14,060 bases of DNA, taken from Pelagophyceae sp. CCMP2097 (Eukaryota; Sar; Pelagophyceae). The notes beneath the pieces are model-generated. The model did not search any database. It saw only the letters and a list, made by a program, of their open reading frames with translations, and was not told the origin of the DNA. Within the stretch, counting starts at the first letter, position 1. Each line of letters begins with the position of its first letter. Below are positions 1-7,289 of this stretch, piece by piece. A program made the translations under genes and the position numbers. Location: assembly GCA_026770575.1 (NCBI GenBank), contig MU657234.1, positions 104,895 to 118,954 of the forward strand, given 5' to 3'.

Positions 1-190
1 TCTTGCCGTTTAATCAACGTCAGTTTACGGCAAGGGCCCTTCGGGTCCTTTGCCTAATCCTTCAACGTCAGTTTACGGCAAGGGCCCTTCGAAGTCGGGT
101 CCTTTGCCAAATCCTTCAATCAAAGGACCCGAAGGGTCCTTGCCGTAAACTGACGTTGATTAAACGGCAAGGACCCTTCGGATCCTCAAA
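1..190. repeat. Cluster of direct and inverted repeats
   Basis: A 30-bp block occurs identically at 14-43 and 62-91 in direct orientation, each followed by a similar GGTCCTTTGCC tail (the second carries about 6 extra bases). The reverse complement of 121-159 matches 14-52 with a single mismatch, and the match extends to about 121-173 against 1-52, so the ends form an inverted repeat of about 51 bp around the second direct copy. A partial fourth copy in direct orientation lies at about 164-186. Each unit also holds a short palindrome (AAGGACCC-GAA-GGGTCCTT). An open frame crosses the repeats, but it only reflects their periodicity and I do not call it a gene. It may be a foldback element or MITE fragment, or the edge of a satellite. 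The left limit is cut by the window. Confidence 0.85.
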
Positions 191-522
191 AAGTCAGGCT
201 TGTTTGGGTACGTTTGGGTGCAGTGCCGAAATCAAAGGCGGTTTAGGGTACCCCAATATTAATAACCTGTTGTTATTGATCCTCAACGGCGCCGAGGCCG
301 CCTGCGGACCGTGAGAATCTCCCGTTTTAATGGTATTTTAGGGTATTTTAAAGGTAATTGTCAAGCAAATTGTTCGTTTACCGGCGATACCCAATTCCCG
401 GTCGATAATGCTGGGTAATTCTGATAGCGATATTCGGGAGGATTACAAATCCAATTTTAATTTCGGCACTGTTTGGGTGGGTGTGCGTTGACGCCGCGCG
501 CGCGTCCAGAAAGGCCCACGAC
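191..522. other. AT-richer non-coding leader upstream of the Canopy-like gene
   Basis: No supported gene. The stretch is richer in A/T than the rest of the window, notably 320-470. A weak inverted similarity links about 218-262 with 425-475; both arms share a near-identical core (CAGTGCCGAAAT on the plus strand at about 220, its complement ATTTCGGCACTG at about 460). It presumably contains the promoter of the gene starting at 523, but I see no clear TATA element at a convincing distance. Confidence 0.5.
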
Positions 523-1282
523 ATGCTAAGCCGGGCCTGTTTCGTGGCGCTGCTCCTGTCCGTCGCCTCTGGCGCCACGGACTGCGCGGACTTGGCGGCC
601 ACCTTGCGCTGCGACGCCTGCAACATCTTCGTCGATTCGTGAGCTCATGAGTCGCTGCGGCCGTTCCTTGCATCCTATACGCCCCTCGATGGTCGCGCGT
701 ACACGCGCGACCGCCGCGCCGCGCAGTTACTACGCCGAGGCGCAGCGGACCGTCTTCAAGAAGCGGGCGGGCGCTTTGGCGGCGGTCTACTCGAAGCGCC
801 TCGAGGCCCTCTACTCGATTCACTCGCCGGACAAGGTTTCCACCGTTTCCGCGCTGCTTGCAAAAGCAAAGGGCCGCGAGCACGACCTCTATTCGCGCGT
901 CTGCGCCAAGTACGGCGCGGCCGAGGAGCCGCGCCACGACGACTCTGCGGCCAAAGCCGTGCTGGCGCGCGCGGCGCTCAAGGCGACTGTGCCTGCGCTG
1001 GACCGCACGCAGTGGGCGACGATTGACGAGGGCGGTGCCTCGCACTTTGTCGATTTTAACAAGGCCATGTCGGCCGGGTCCATCACCGGCTCGCTGAGCA
1101 TGGGCGGCGACGTCACGGACAACCTCAAAAACTGCTTCAAACTCTTTGTGGCGGATCACGAGGACCAGCTCGTGGCCCGAATCGCCGGCGTTTCGCGCAT
1201 CGCCGACTCCAAACTGCACAAGGATTTTTGCGACGACCAAAACTACTGCCCGACCGACCCCGCCGACTTTTCCGAGCTCTAG
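523..1282 (+). CDS. Secreted/ER saposin-like protein, Canopy-type (two exons)
   Basis: Exons are 523-638 and 727-1282, giving 223 aa. The intron 639-726 (88 nt) starts GTGAGC and ends GCAG. Joining restores codon TC+T and runs straight from CDACNIFVDS into YYAEAQRTVFKKR, whereas unspliced exon 1 stops at 640. The N-terminus MLSRACFVALLLSVASGA is a typical signal peptide, so the product should enter the ER. After it comes a CxxC (CDAC), then a helical charged region with SRVCAKYG, then NCFKLFVADHEDQLV and FCDDQNYC. Six cysteines in a C..C/C/C/C....C order over helices match the saposin-like fold of Canopy (CNPY) proteins, which act as ER co-chaperones. The protein ends FSEL, not a canonical KDEL/HDEL signal, so ER retention is uncertain. 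The family call rests on the cysteine pattern and signal peptide, so a generic saposin-like protein is the alternative. Its 3' end faces that of the GTPase gene, 126 nt away. Confidence 0.72.
639..726 (+). other. Intron of the Canopy-like gene
   Basis: 88 nt, donor GTGAGC, acceptor CGCAG followed by TTACTAC. Phase 2. An in-frame ATG at 647 inside the intron creates a longer exon 2 open frame that could be mistaken for the gene start. The signal peptide and first CxxC lie only in exon 1. Confidence 0.75.
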
Positions 1283-1408
1283 GGTCACAGTGGTACTTTA
1301 ATTTTATACGAAAGGAGAGGCGGTCCGCCCTCTTGCGGCGAGGCATCGCGGCGGACCCGGGCCGGGCCGGGCAGCCCTGGTCCGAGGTGGACCGCCGCTG
1401 ACGCCGAG

Positions 1409-3785
1409 CTAGAAGTGGCCGCCGTATTCCCAGCCGTCGCCGCCCCAGCCAGAGTGGTCGTCGCCGTCGTCGTCCCAGCCGCCGCCCTTGAAGGCGCGCT
1501 CGAGGCCGTCGTTGCCCTCCTTTGTCCGCTGCGACTTTACAGGCAGGTTCTGTTGGTTCGCGCGGTGCCGGCCCTCCTTCGCCGCCGAGACGAGGCGCTC
1601 GTCGATGACGTCGCCGTCGATGGCCTTGAATCGAGGGTCGTTGACGTAGTCGTTCTCGTTCGCCTCGGGTTTCCTAGCGGCGGCGCCGTCGACGGCGCCG
1701 TCGAGGCGCGATGAAGGCCCTCGACCAAAGCCTCCGGACCGTGGACTTACATCGAGTACAGCGGCCTTCTCTTGAACCAGACGGACTTTTCCAGCGTGCG
1801 CGGCTCGACCTCGAACTTGCCTCGCCGGCCGCACGTGACCCAGCCGATGCTCGGGAAGCAAATGTCCAGCTTTTTGACTGCGCGGGTTTTCGCGGTTTGC
1901 TCGGGGCCCGCGGGCGGGGGTTCGCCCTCGAAACGGCGCGTCGGATCGGTATAGTGCGTTGGGAGCTTTCAAGGACGGTGAATCGGCCGCGGGGCCCGAG
2001 TGGTAGTATTGACGGGCGTCCCCGCGGCGCCTCGCCTCCCTCTTCTTGCTCATGTCCGCTTTCAGGGCATGCCCGCTTTCAGGGCATGGTGTGGGGACGC
2101 GGCTTGGTGCAAGAGTAGTCGGACGTCTCGTCGGGCGCAGCCGTCTTCCACTTTCCAAATTTGACCGCTTCCGGAACTTTGAACAACTTGGCCACTTTGT
2201 TCGGCAGCTGCGCGCGCACGTGCTACATTGTCGCAGGATTCGCCGCTATTCGCGCGTGCGATCCACGCACGTCGATGCTCTCCTCTGAGAAGATGGCCGC
2301 CTCTGGCGCCTCGGACGTCTTGACGATGCGGACGTGAATGGCTTCCGGGCAGTACGGGTCAAACTCCATGGGCGTCGACTGGTCGCCGTCGATGGTCAGC
2401 ACGTCGATGCGCGCCAGGCAGACGCGCGGCACCGGCGTCCACGCCGCCTCGAGCAAAATGGACTCGCCGGGCAGTGCCTGCGAAAGGCGGCGTTTCTCTT
2501 GAGACCCTCTTCGAGACGCGTTCGGTGTCCTCCCGGGCCCGTGCCGTTGCTGAGTGCCCCGCTCCGGTTCGCGGGGACTCACGCGGAGCTTGTCTCGGAT
2601 GATGATCTTCGAGGGCCTCGCTAAGGGTTCCATCAGATGCGTCGGGAAGACCGAGTAGGCCAGCGACGTCTCCTGGATGATGCCCGGCGTGTCCCAGAGA
2701 GCGTGCTTCGGCGACCCGAAGCACGGGATGCGGATGGCCTGCAGCGTCGTGCCGGGCAGGTGCGACGCCGTAATATTCGAAATCGTGTCCTTCTCCACGA
2801 GGACCTCTTGGCGTCTCCGGATGGACTACAAAGAAAGCGCGTCGGCGCCGGCGAAACGTATAGGGGCGAGGCCTCCGCGGCCGATGCGCCGGGCGCACCT
2901 TTTTGTTGCGGCCCTTGCCAATCAGCGAAAACTCGGAAAGGAGCCTGCGATTCGTTTTGAGAGGTGCGCGAGCCACCCTGCCACGGACCTGCTGAGGTTC
3001 TTGACGAGGGTCGACTTTCCTACGTTTGCGGCGCCGACGACGAAGACGTCGCGGCCGCCGAGGATGTCGAGCACGTCCTCGCCGAGCGAGACCAGATTCT
3101 CGTTCATGTACGTATTGTTCGCCGGGTCAAAGGCGAGGGCGTGGACGGCCTGGACCTTGGTGCAGCGCTGCTCGAAGCGGTGCTTGAGGTACTTGATGTC
3201 CGAGTCGGAGATTCGGGGCAGCAGATCCGTCTTCGTGATGGCGAGGATGATGGGGATGCCCTTGATGAGGTTGCGCAGGCCGGCGACGACGCTGCCTTCA
3301 AAGTCGGCGGCGTCGACTACGTAGACGCAGAGGCCGAATCGCCGCCGTTGGACGATGTACTCGAGCTGCTTCTTAAACACCTCCGGCCCGACGTCGCGCA
3401 GCGCGTCGTAGGCCGACCAGACGTCGCCCTTTTTTAAAGCGCTGCACCTGGAGCACATCTTGCCGCCGTCAGTAATGTCGCTGAAGGACGCCTTCTTCTT
3501 CTTTGTCGCGGCCGTGACCTCCATGGCCTTGCTCCCCGTCGCGAGGCCGCTCAAGCCGCCAACGACCTCCACGCCGCAGCCCATGCACGTCTTCACGCCG
3601 GCCTTCATGCGGTGGCCCTCGCCGATGCCCACCGCGATGCGTCCCATGTCGCTCCGCTTCACTTTGGCCGCCGCAGACTCCGACCGCGGCCGCGTCGCCG
3701 GCGCCTCGTCCGAGACGTCTGAGAGGCATCGGCCCAGCGCCGCGCCCCGCGGCGGCGCGCGCCGCAGGAGCAGCCGCCGTAACAT
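1409..3785 (-). CDS. NOA1: Mitochondrial YqeH/NOA1-type circularly permuted GTPase (multi-exon)
   Basis: This family assists assembly of the small ribosomal subunit in bacteria and organelles. Exons (minus strand): 3785-2989, 2944-2899, 2825-2583, 2477-2271, 2222 to about 2099, an exon ending at 1751, and 1673-1409. N-terminus MLRRLLLRRAPPRGAALGRC is Arg-rich without acids, a mitochondrial presequence type. A zinc finger follows: CMGCG (C67, C70) and CSRC (C111, C114). G4 is TKTD (about 184-187); only after it comes the P-loop GAANVGKST (about 251-259), then HLPGTTL (G2 region) and G3 DTPG (about 326-329). G4 before G1 and G3 is the circular permutation diagnostic of YqeH. The C-terminal exon has DICFPSIGWVTC then WFKRRPL, matching the YqeH C-terminal module (...GLGWVTV...RKSL). 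A tail of about 88 residues rich in Gly, Asp and Trp follows. The junction between about 2099 and 1965/1878 is unresolved. The first intron could instead start at 2976. Confidence 0.85.
1674..1750 (-). other. Last intron of the YqeH/NOA1-type gene
   Basis: 77 nt, donor GTAAGT (the best match to the general eukaryotic consensus in this window), acceptor GCCGCTAG, phase 2. It joins RRPLYS and the split Met codon to KPEANENDYVNDPRFKAIDG. Confidence 0.75.
2051..2087. repeat. 17-bp tandem duplication inside the GTPase gene
   Basis: CATGTCCGCTTTCAGGG at 2051-2067 is followed directly by CATGCCCGCTTTCAGGG at 2068-2084 (one mismatch), then CAT again. On the minus (gene) strand it sits right at the in-frame stop (2081-2079) of the exon starting at 2222 and before an ATG at 2053, in the unresolved junction region. 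Confidence 0.85.
2223..2270 (-). other. Intron 4 of the YqeH/NOA1-type gene
   Basis: 48 nt, donor GTGCGT, acceptor ACAATGTAG, phase 0. The acceptor TAG is itself an in-frame stop if the intron is retained. Splicing joins FSEESID to HVRAQLPNKVAKLFKVPEA. Confidence 0.65.
2478..2582 (-). other. Frame-neutral intron 3 of the YqeH/NOA1-type gene
   Basis: 105 nt (35 codons), donor GTGAGT, acceptor CTTTCGCAG, phase 0. It contains no in-frame stop, so it reads as coding if not removed and would insert 35 Arg-rich residues between IIIRDKLR and ALPGESILLEAAW. Removal aligns the protein with the family. Confidence 0.7.
2826..2898 (-). other. Intron 2 of the YqeH/NOA1-type gene
   Basis: 73 nt, donor GTGCGC, acceptor TTTCTTTGTAG with a visible pyrimidine tract, phase 0. 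It joins GKGRNKK to SIRRRQEVLVEKD and brings the G1 exon into frame with the PGTTL and DTPG motifs. Confidence 0.75.
2945..2988 (-). other. Minimal intron 1 of the YqeH/NOA1-type gene
   Basis: 44 nt on the minus strand, donor GTCCGT, acceptor TCGCAG, phase 2, joining ...KNLSR to LLSEFSLIGKGRNKK. A 32-nt alternative with donor at 2976 keeps the same frame. I prefer 44 nt because the donor matches others in this window, including the 43-nt intron at 7808-7850. Without removal the frame stops a few codons before the exon carrying HLPGTTL. Confidence 0.55.
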
Positions 3786-4176
3786 GAGACCTTCCGTCTC
3801 TGAAAAGGGCGAGCCCGAAAAGTCGATAAGGGGCCCCTTCGACGAGACCCGACGAACCGCACGCCGGCCGCACGCGCGCCGCCGCCGAGGCGCCGACCTC
3901 TAGACGACGGCCGCCGCCCCCGACAAGCCCCAAGGACGGGCCTATAGCAGAGAGCGCCGCCGGCGCCGCGAGGCGCCTCGTGTTAAAAAGCCCTTTACTG
4001 CGGCGGCCCAAGTTGTTCCGAGCCGGCGCGGCGGTCGAAAATCGCGGGCGGGGCCCTTCGTCGCGCGCGGGGCCCTTCGTATAAATGCCCGGATCGCCGC
4101 GCGCCGCGCGGTCGTCCGTGGCCGCGCGGAGGCCGTTTTGGAGCGCCGGCGGCCGCAGGCGAGTCGTCCCGCGCGG
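3786..4176. other. Intergenic region, uL13m 3' end to GTPase 5' end
   Basis: 391 nt with no supported gene. It should hold the 3' UTR of uL13m and the promoter of the GTPase gene, both minus strand. Visible structure: a GGGCCCCTTCG block at 3831-3841, 46 nt upstream of the GTPase start, and a 14-bp direct repeat at 4048-4061 and 4067-4080. Confidence 0.5.
4048..4080. repeat. 14-bp direct repeat GCGGGGCCCTTCGT, period 19
   Basis: Two exact copies at 4048-4061 and 4067-4080. The core GGGCCCTTCG is also the core of the repeat units at 34-43 and 82-91, and a close form is at 3831-3841. The second copy is followed by ATAAAT, making a TATAAAT on the plus strand where no plus-strand gene is seen. 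Confidence 0.8.
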
Positions 4177-5034
4177 CTACTTGACCTCCCTCGAGTTGGG
4201 CCGGGGCTTGTCGGGCCGCGCGGCGTACTTGTGGCCGGCGCGCTCTGGGTGCCACTCGTCGGGGCCGTCGATGTCCTTTTGGCGGTACGACGCGAACGTG
4301 TTGCGGCCCTTGTGATACGTCTTGCCGTCCTCGCCGGCGTCGCAATTGTCAAAGAGGTCGTCTCGTCGCACAGAGGGCACCGAGTTGGCCAGCTGCAAAG
4401 CGTGCGGGTGCTCCACGCCGGCGAAGATGCGCAGCCGCCACATGTGGGTCCGGCGCAGCTTGTTCTTGGGGAGCATGCCCGCCACCGCCTTGCGCAGAAC
4501 CTCGCCCGGCTTGCGGCGCTGCCTGCGAGGGGCGTCGGCGCGGGCCGCGGCGCGAAGAGGCCCCGCGGGGGCAAGAAGCGCGGGGGTGATACGCACATCT
4601 CCTTAGCCGTGCGGGCCTTCAAGCCTCCCGGCCAGCCCGTGTGCCACCGGTAAACTTTCTGGTCCCACTTCTTGCCCGAGAAGACGAGCTCGTCGGCGTT
4701 CGTCACCACGACCCAGTCGCCGTGCTCGTGGCGGTTCGGCCTGCAAACGGCGTCGGCGGCATTCACACGACCACAGCCCGCAAAGGCAGCGCCACGCACT
4801 CGAACGACGGCTTGTGCTTGCCCTGCAGGACCGTCGCGATCTTCACCGCGAGGCGCCCCACGATCTTCTGCTGCGCGTCGACTTGGTGCCATTGCTGCTT
4901 GCCTACATTTATTGTTGCTCGTGGCTCCGAAAATCGGGGCCGAGGGGCGAGCATCTGCGAGCGGACTCGCCGGTCAAGTGGAGCAGCAGCCCGCCGGTGG
5001 TGCGCTTCATCAGGATGCTCCGCAGCGACATCAT
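4177..5034 (-). CDS. MRPL13: Mitochondrial large-subunit ribosomal protein uL13m (four exons)
   Basis: Exons (minus strand): 5034-4971, 4902-4800, 4740-4597, 4522-4177; total 657 nt, 218 aa, with every junction in phase. The first residues [20 protein letters not shown] form a basic, amphipathic, acid-free presequence pointing to mitochondria. Core uL13 motifs follow in order: [75 protein letters not shown] and [12 protein letters not shown]. These are the bacterial/organellar form (GMLPKN...R, EHPH), not the cytosolic RPL13A form. The C-terminal extension of about 70 residues after the core (rich in D, K, R) is longer than in bacterial uL13 (about 140 aa), as is common in mitoribosomes. A plastid location is the alternative. 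The ATG at 5034 was chosen because it gives the presequence and joins in phase. Confidence 0.88.
4523..4596 (-). other. Intron 3 of uL13m
   Basis: 74 nt, donor GTGCGT, acceptor CCCCTCGCAG, phase 2. It joins ARTAKEM to [20 protein letters not shown]. Confidence 0.85.
4741..4799 (-). other. Intron 2 of uL13m
   Basis: 59 nt, donor GTGCGT, acceptor TTTGCAG, phase 2. Unspliced, the frame hits a TGA before the next exon; spliced, KHKPSFE runs directly into [14 protein letters not shown] as in the uL13 family. Confidence 0.85.
4903..4970 (-). other. GC-AG intron 1 of uL13m
   Basis: 68 nt, donor GCGAGT, acceptor AAATGTAG, phase 1. No GT donor in the region gives an in-phase join from the presequence-like exon to [13 protein letters not shown]. 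Confidence 0.6.
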
Positions 5035-5143
5035 GGTGCTCGACCACCCAAGGGACGCCACCCGAGGCTTTGTCTTGTGCGTTCACTTTTGGCGGCGAGA
5101 CTCCTTTTCGGCGATTGCGAAAAAGAGGTCCCTTTTCGACATA

Positions 5144-5159
5144 AGTAGGAATTCCTACT
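5144..5159. promoter_or_regulatory. 16-bp perfect palindrome upstream of uL13m
   Basis: AGTAGGAATTCCTACT reads the same on both strands. It lies 110 nt upstream of the uL13m start codon, in the 232-nt gap between the PRMT 3' end and uL13m. A 14-bp version with the same core is at 10340-10353, on the upstream side of eL33. It could be a dimeric factor site; that is inference. Confidence 0.4.
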
Positions 5160-5266
5160 GCGGCAGGACGGTACGGACCCCTCCGACTCGGAGGCCGGAG
5201 TTTAGGGGCCCCAGCATTAAAATTTAGGCCATATGCGCCGTCCGGCGCTGCCGCGTTTCCGGCGGC

Positions 5267-6912
5267 TCACAAGGGTTCGGCCAGCGAGTCTGGCACGTCC
5301 TGCGCCTCGTTGAACCTGAGGTGCGTCAGCTTCTGCAGGTCCTCGGCCTTGCGGTGGATCTCGAACTGCAGCACGACGGAGTCGGAGGAGAGGCGGACCT
5401 CCAGCTCCAACGCCTCGCCCGCGCGGACGACGAACGGCGTGGGCGGCTGCGGCGCGGCGTCCTCCATGCACGCCGCCTCGTCGCAGTGCCGCTGCGCCGC
5501 CGCGCCGTCCTCGAGGAGCTGCAGGGCCTGGCCCCACTGCATGTCGCGCGCAAAGTTGTCCTTGGTCGCGATGGGGCACGTGGACATGACCAAAGGCCTC
5601 GAAGAGTCCTCCCAGTCGTGGGGCTCGAAGACGGTCTCGCTGGCGGGCCGCGTGGCCGTGACCGGGTTCGGCGCGCCGAGCATGACGTCCCAGTAGACCA
5701 TGACGCAGTGCGCCGTGCCCGCCTCGGTGGAGGAGAACGGGATGCGCCTTTCGCGGGGCATAAAGCCGGGCCCGTCTCTGGAAAAGTCCACGGCAAACAC
5801 GGGCAGCGGCGGCGCGAGGCGCCTCGACTCGACGGAGGAGAAGCGGAAGCCGTACTGCTTTGTGAAGACGAGCGACGCCGTATCCTGCAGAACGTTGACG
5901 TGCCTCAGCGAGAATCCGCCCCAGTCCTGCGCCGACGTAAAGGCTTCGACGTCGGCGCACTCGACGATGGCGGCGTGCTGCACGCCGCGCGGCGGCACGA
6001 CGCGCGCGCCCGGAGAAACGAGGCGCTCCTGCGCGTCGCGCACGTAGTCCAGCACGCTCTCGCCCAAGAGCAGCGTCCCGAAGAGCTCCGAGACGAGCAC
6101 GTCGGGCAGGTCGCCCATGCCCGCGGGGGCCACTGTGGCGGCGTTGATCGAGGCCACGGCGGGCTTGCCGCCGCGCACGGCTGCGCGGATGTCCTCCGCG
6201 GTCACGTCAGTCGAAAGGTTCTCCAAAACAGTCACCACGTCCGCGAGGCCGTTGGCGGCGATGTTGCGCCGCGCCAGCTCCGCCATGGCCGTCGAAGCCT
6301 CGATGGCCACGACCTTCTTCGCGCCGAGCCTAAGGCAAGCGCGTCGCCCAAAGGCCTCCTCCCCGCCAAGCCCACCTCGCTGCGATCATGGCGAGCAGCC
6401 CGGAGCCGGTGCCGATCTCGAGAACGACGGAGACGCCCGGGACGATTGCGCGTCGGAGGCACTCTCGGTAGAACTCGTTGCGGGGCGTGTCGTTGATCAT
6501 AGCAAAGTGAAAATCATTCACCGCCTCCACAAGGTCGTGCGCCTTGTCCGCCAGGCGCGTCGGCACCTTGAAGTGCGCCTCGAAGTCGTCGCCGAAGCAG
6601 TGCTTGTCGCGGTTGCGAGCGCCAGGCGGCACGTAGCTACGCAGCTGCCGCGTCGACTCGGACCCAAGCGTCCTCGAGAGGGAGCGCAAGCGCGTCACTC
6701 CCCGCCGCGCATCACTCTGGCGACCTCTCGAGGTGCCGTGGACAACGTTCCGCCGCGGCCACGAGCGTCCGTCCGCCGCCTCGACTTCTGCACGAATGAC
6801 CCCAAAGTGGGCATCGCCGCGACGCCGCTGCCTTTGACGCTGTCCCACGCATGTTCGAGTTGCGGTCGTCCTGCGACTGCGAGTCCTGGTCGTAGTCGCC
6901 ATCGTCGCTCAT
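5267..6912 (-). CDS. PRMT7-like protein arginine N-methyltransferase (three exons)
   Basis: It should transfer methyl groups from S-adenosylmethionine to protein arginines. Exons (minus strand): 6912-6849, 6787-6376, 6329-5267; 1539 nt, 512 aa in phase. The last junction is firm; the first is a proposal. Catalytic core: FHFAMINDTPRNEFYREC (PRMT helix with D-x-x-RN), VVLEIGTGSGLLAMIAA (SAM motif I), VVAIEAS (post-I acid), then LVSELFGTLLLGES, the double-E loop in its PRMT7 form (SELF rather than SEPM). A beta-barrel region follows with GTAHCVMVYWDVML and DMQWGQALQLLEDG, where PRMT7 has its substrate-arm tryptophans. Human PRMT7 has two modules in about 690 aa; this protein seems to have one. 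The N-terminus MSDDGDYDQDSQSQDDRN is acidic and probably disordered. Location is probably cytosol or nucleus, as no targeting signal is visible. Confidence 0.82.
6330..6375 (-). other. 46-nt intron in the PRMT gene
   Basis: Donor GTGGGC, acceptor TGCCTTAG, phase 2. It joins GLLAMIAA-R to LGAKKVVAIEAS, restoring the spacing between SAM motif I and post-I expected of PRMTs. Confidence 0.82.
6788..6848 (-). other. Proposed first intron of the PRMT gene
   Basis: 61 nt, donor GTGGGA, acceptor ATTCGTGCAG, phase 1. It links the acidic N-terminal exon (ATG at 6912) with the frame that carries the methyltransferase core. Chosen because it is the only in-phase pair with G at donor +5; there is no homology support in this variable N-terminus. 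Confidence 0.4.
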
Positions 6913-7289
6913 CTTGGCGGCGCTCGAGGGAGGAACACCCTTTGCCGGGGGGAACACACGAGAAGTTGGCGATGAATTCCGACGCAGAGCGCCGGCGCAA
7001 CGGAGAAGGGGCTTGGCGCGGTCGAACCGACTCAACATAGACCGAGGCCCGAGCCGGCACGTAAAGGGCCTTTTTCTCGCCGCGGCGGAGCCCTCGCTCC
7101 TGTCTCTCTGCCGTCTCCGCCGGTTTCGGTGAAGCCTCGAGGTGTAGCGCCAGAAACCTGACCCCCTCCAGACGGACATCGCGGCCCCACTCGGACCTGC
7201 CGGCCCTAACCAAGAAGAACCGCAGCGCTCGGAACGGAAACGCGTCGACGCACCCTTGCCAAAGAGACCGTGACAATTCACAGTGCTTA
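6913..7289. other. Intergenic region between the ANK/WW gene and the PRMT gene
   Basis: 377 nt, presumably the 3' UTR of the ANK/WW gene and the promoter of the PRMT gene (both minus). Open frames here run on into both flanking genes in wrong phases and look like GC-driven shadows. I see no clear regulatory motif. Confidence 0.4.

Noticed and set aside
3..314. 103-aa plus-strand open frame at the left edge
   Set aside because: It runs through the direct and inverted repeats, giving the same peptide string twice; there is no independent support for coding.
443..1288. 281-aa minus-strand frame opposite the Canopy-like gene
   Set aside because: It mirrors the coding strand's codon bias and has no recognisable motif; the spliced plus-strand gene explains the region.
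2051..2053. ATG at 2053 (minus) as the start of a separate gene ending at 1409
   Set aside because: The C-terminal frame carries the YqeH C-terminal module (DICFPSIGWVTC), so it belongs to the upstream GTPase; a separate start 25 nt after a stop on the same strand is unlikely.
4079..4086. TATAAAT on the plus strand as a TATA box
   Set aside because: No plus-strand gene begins downstream; the nearby genes are on the minus strand, so its orientation is wrong.
5321..6496. 391-aa plus-strand frame opposite the PRMT gene
   Set aside because: It is an Arg/Gly/Val-rich antisense shadow of the methyltransferase exons, without motifs.
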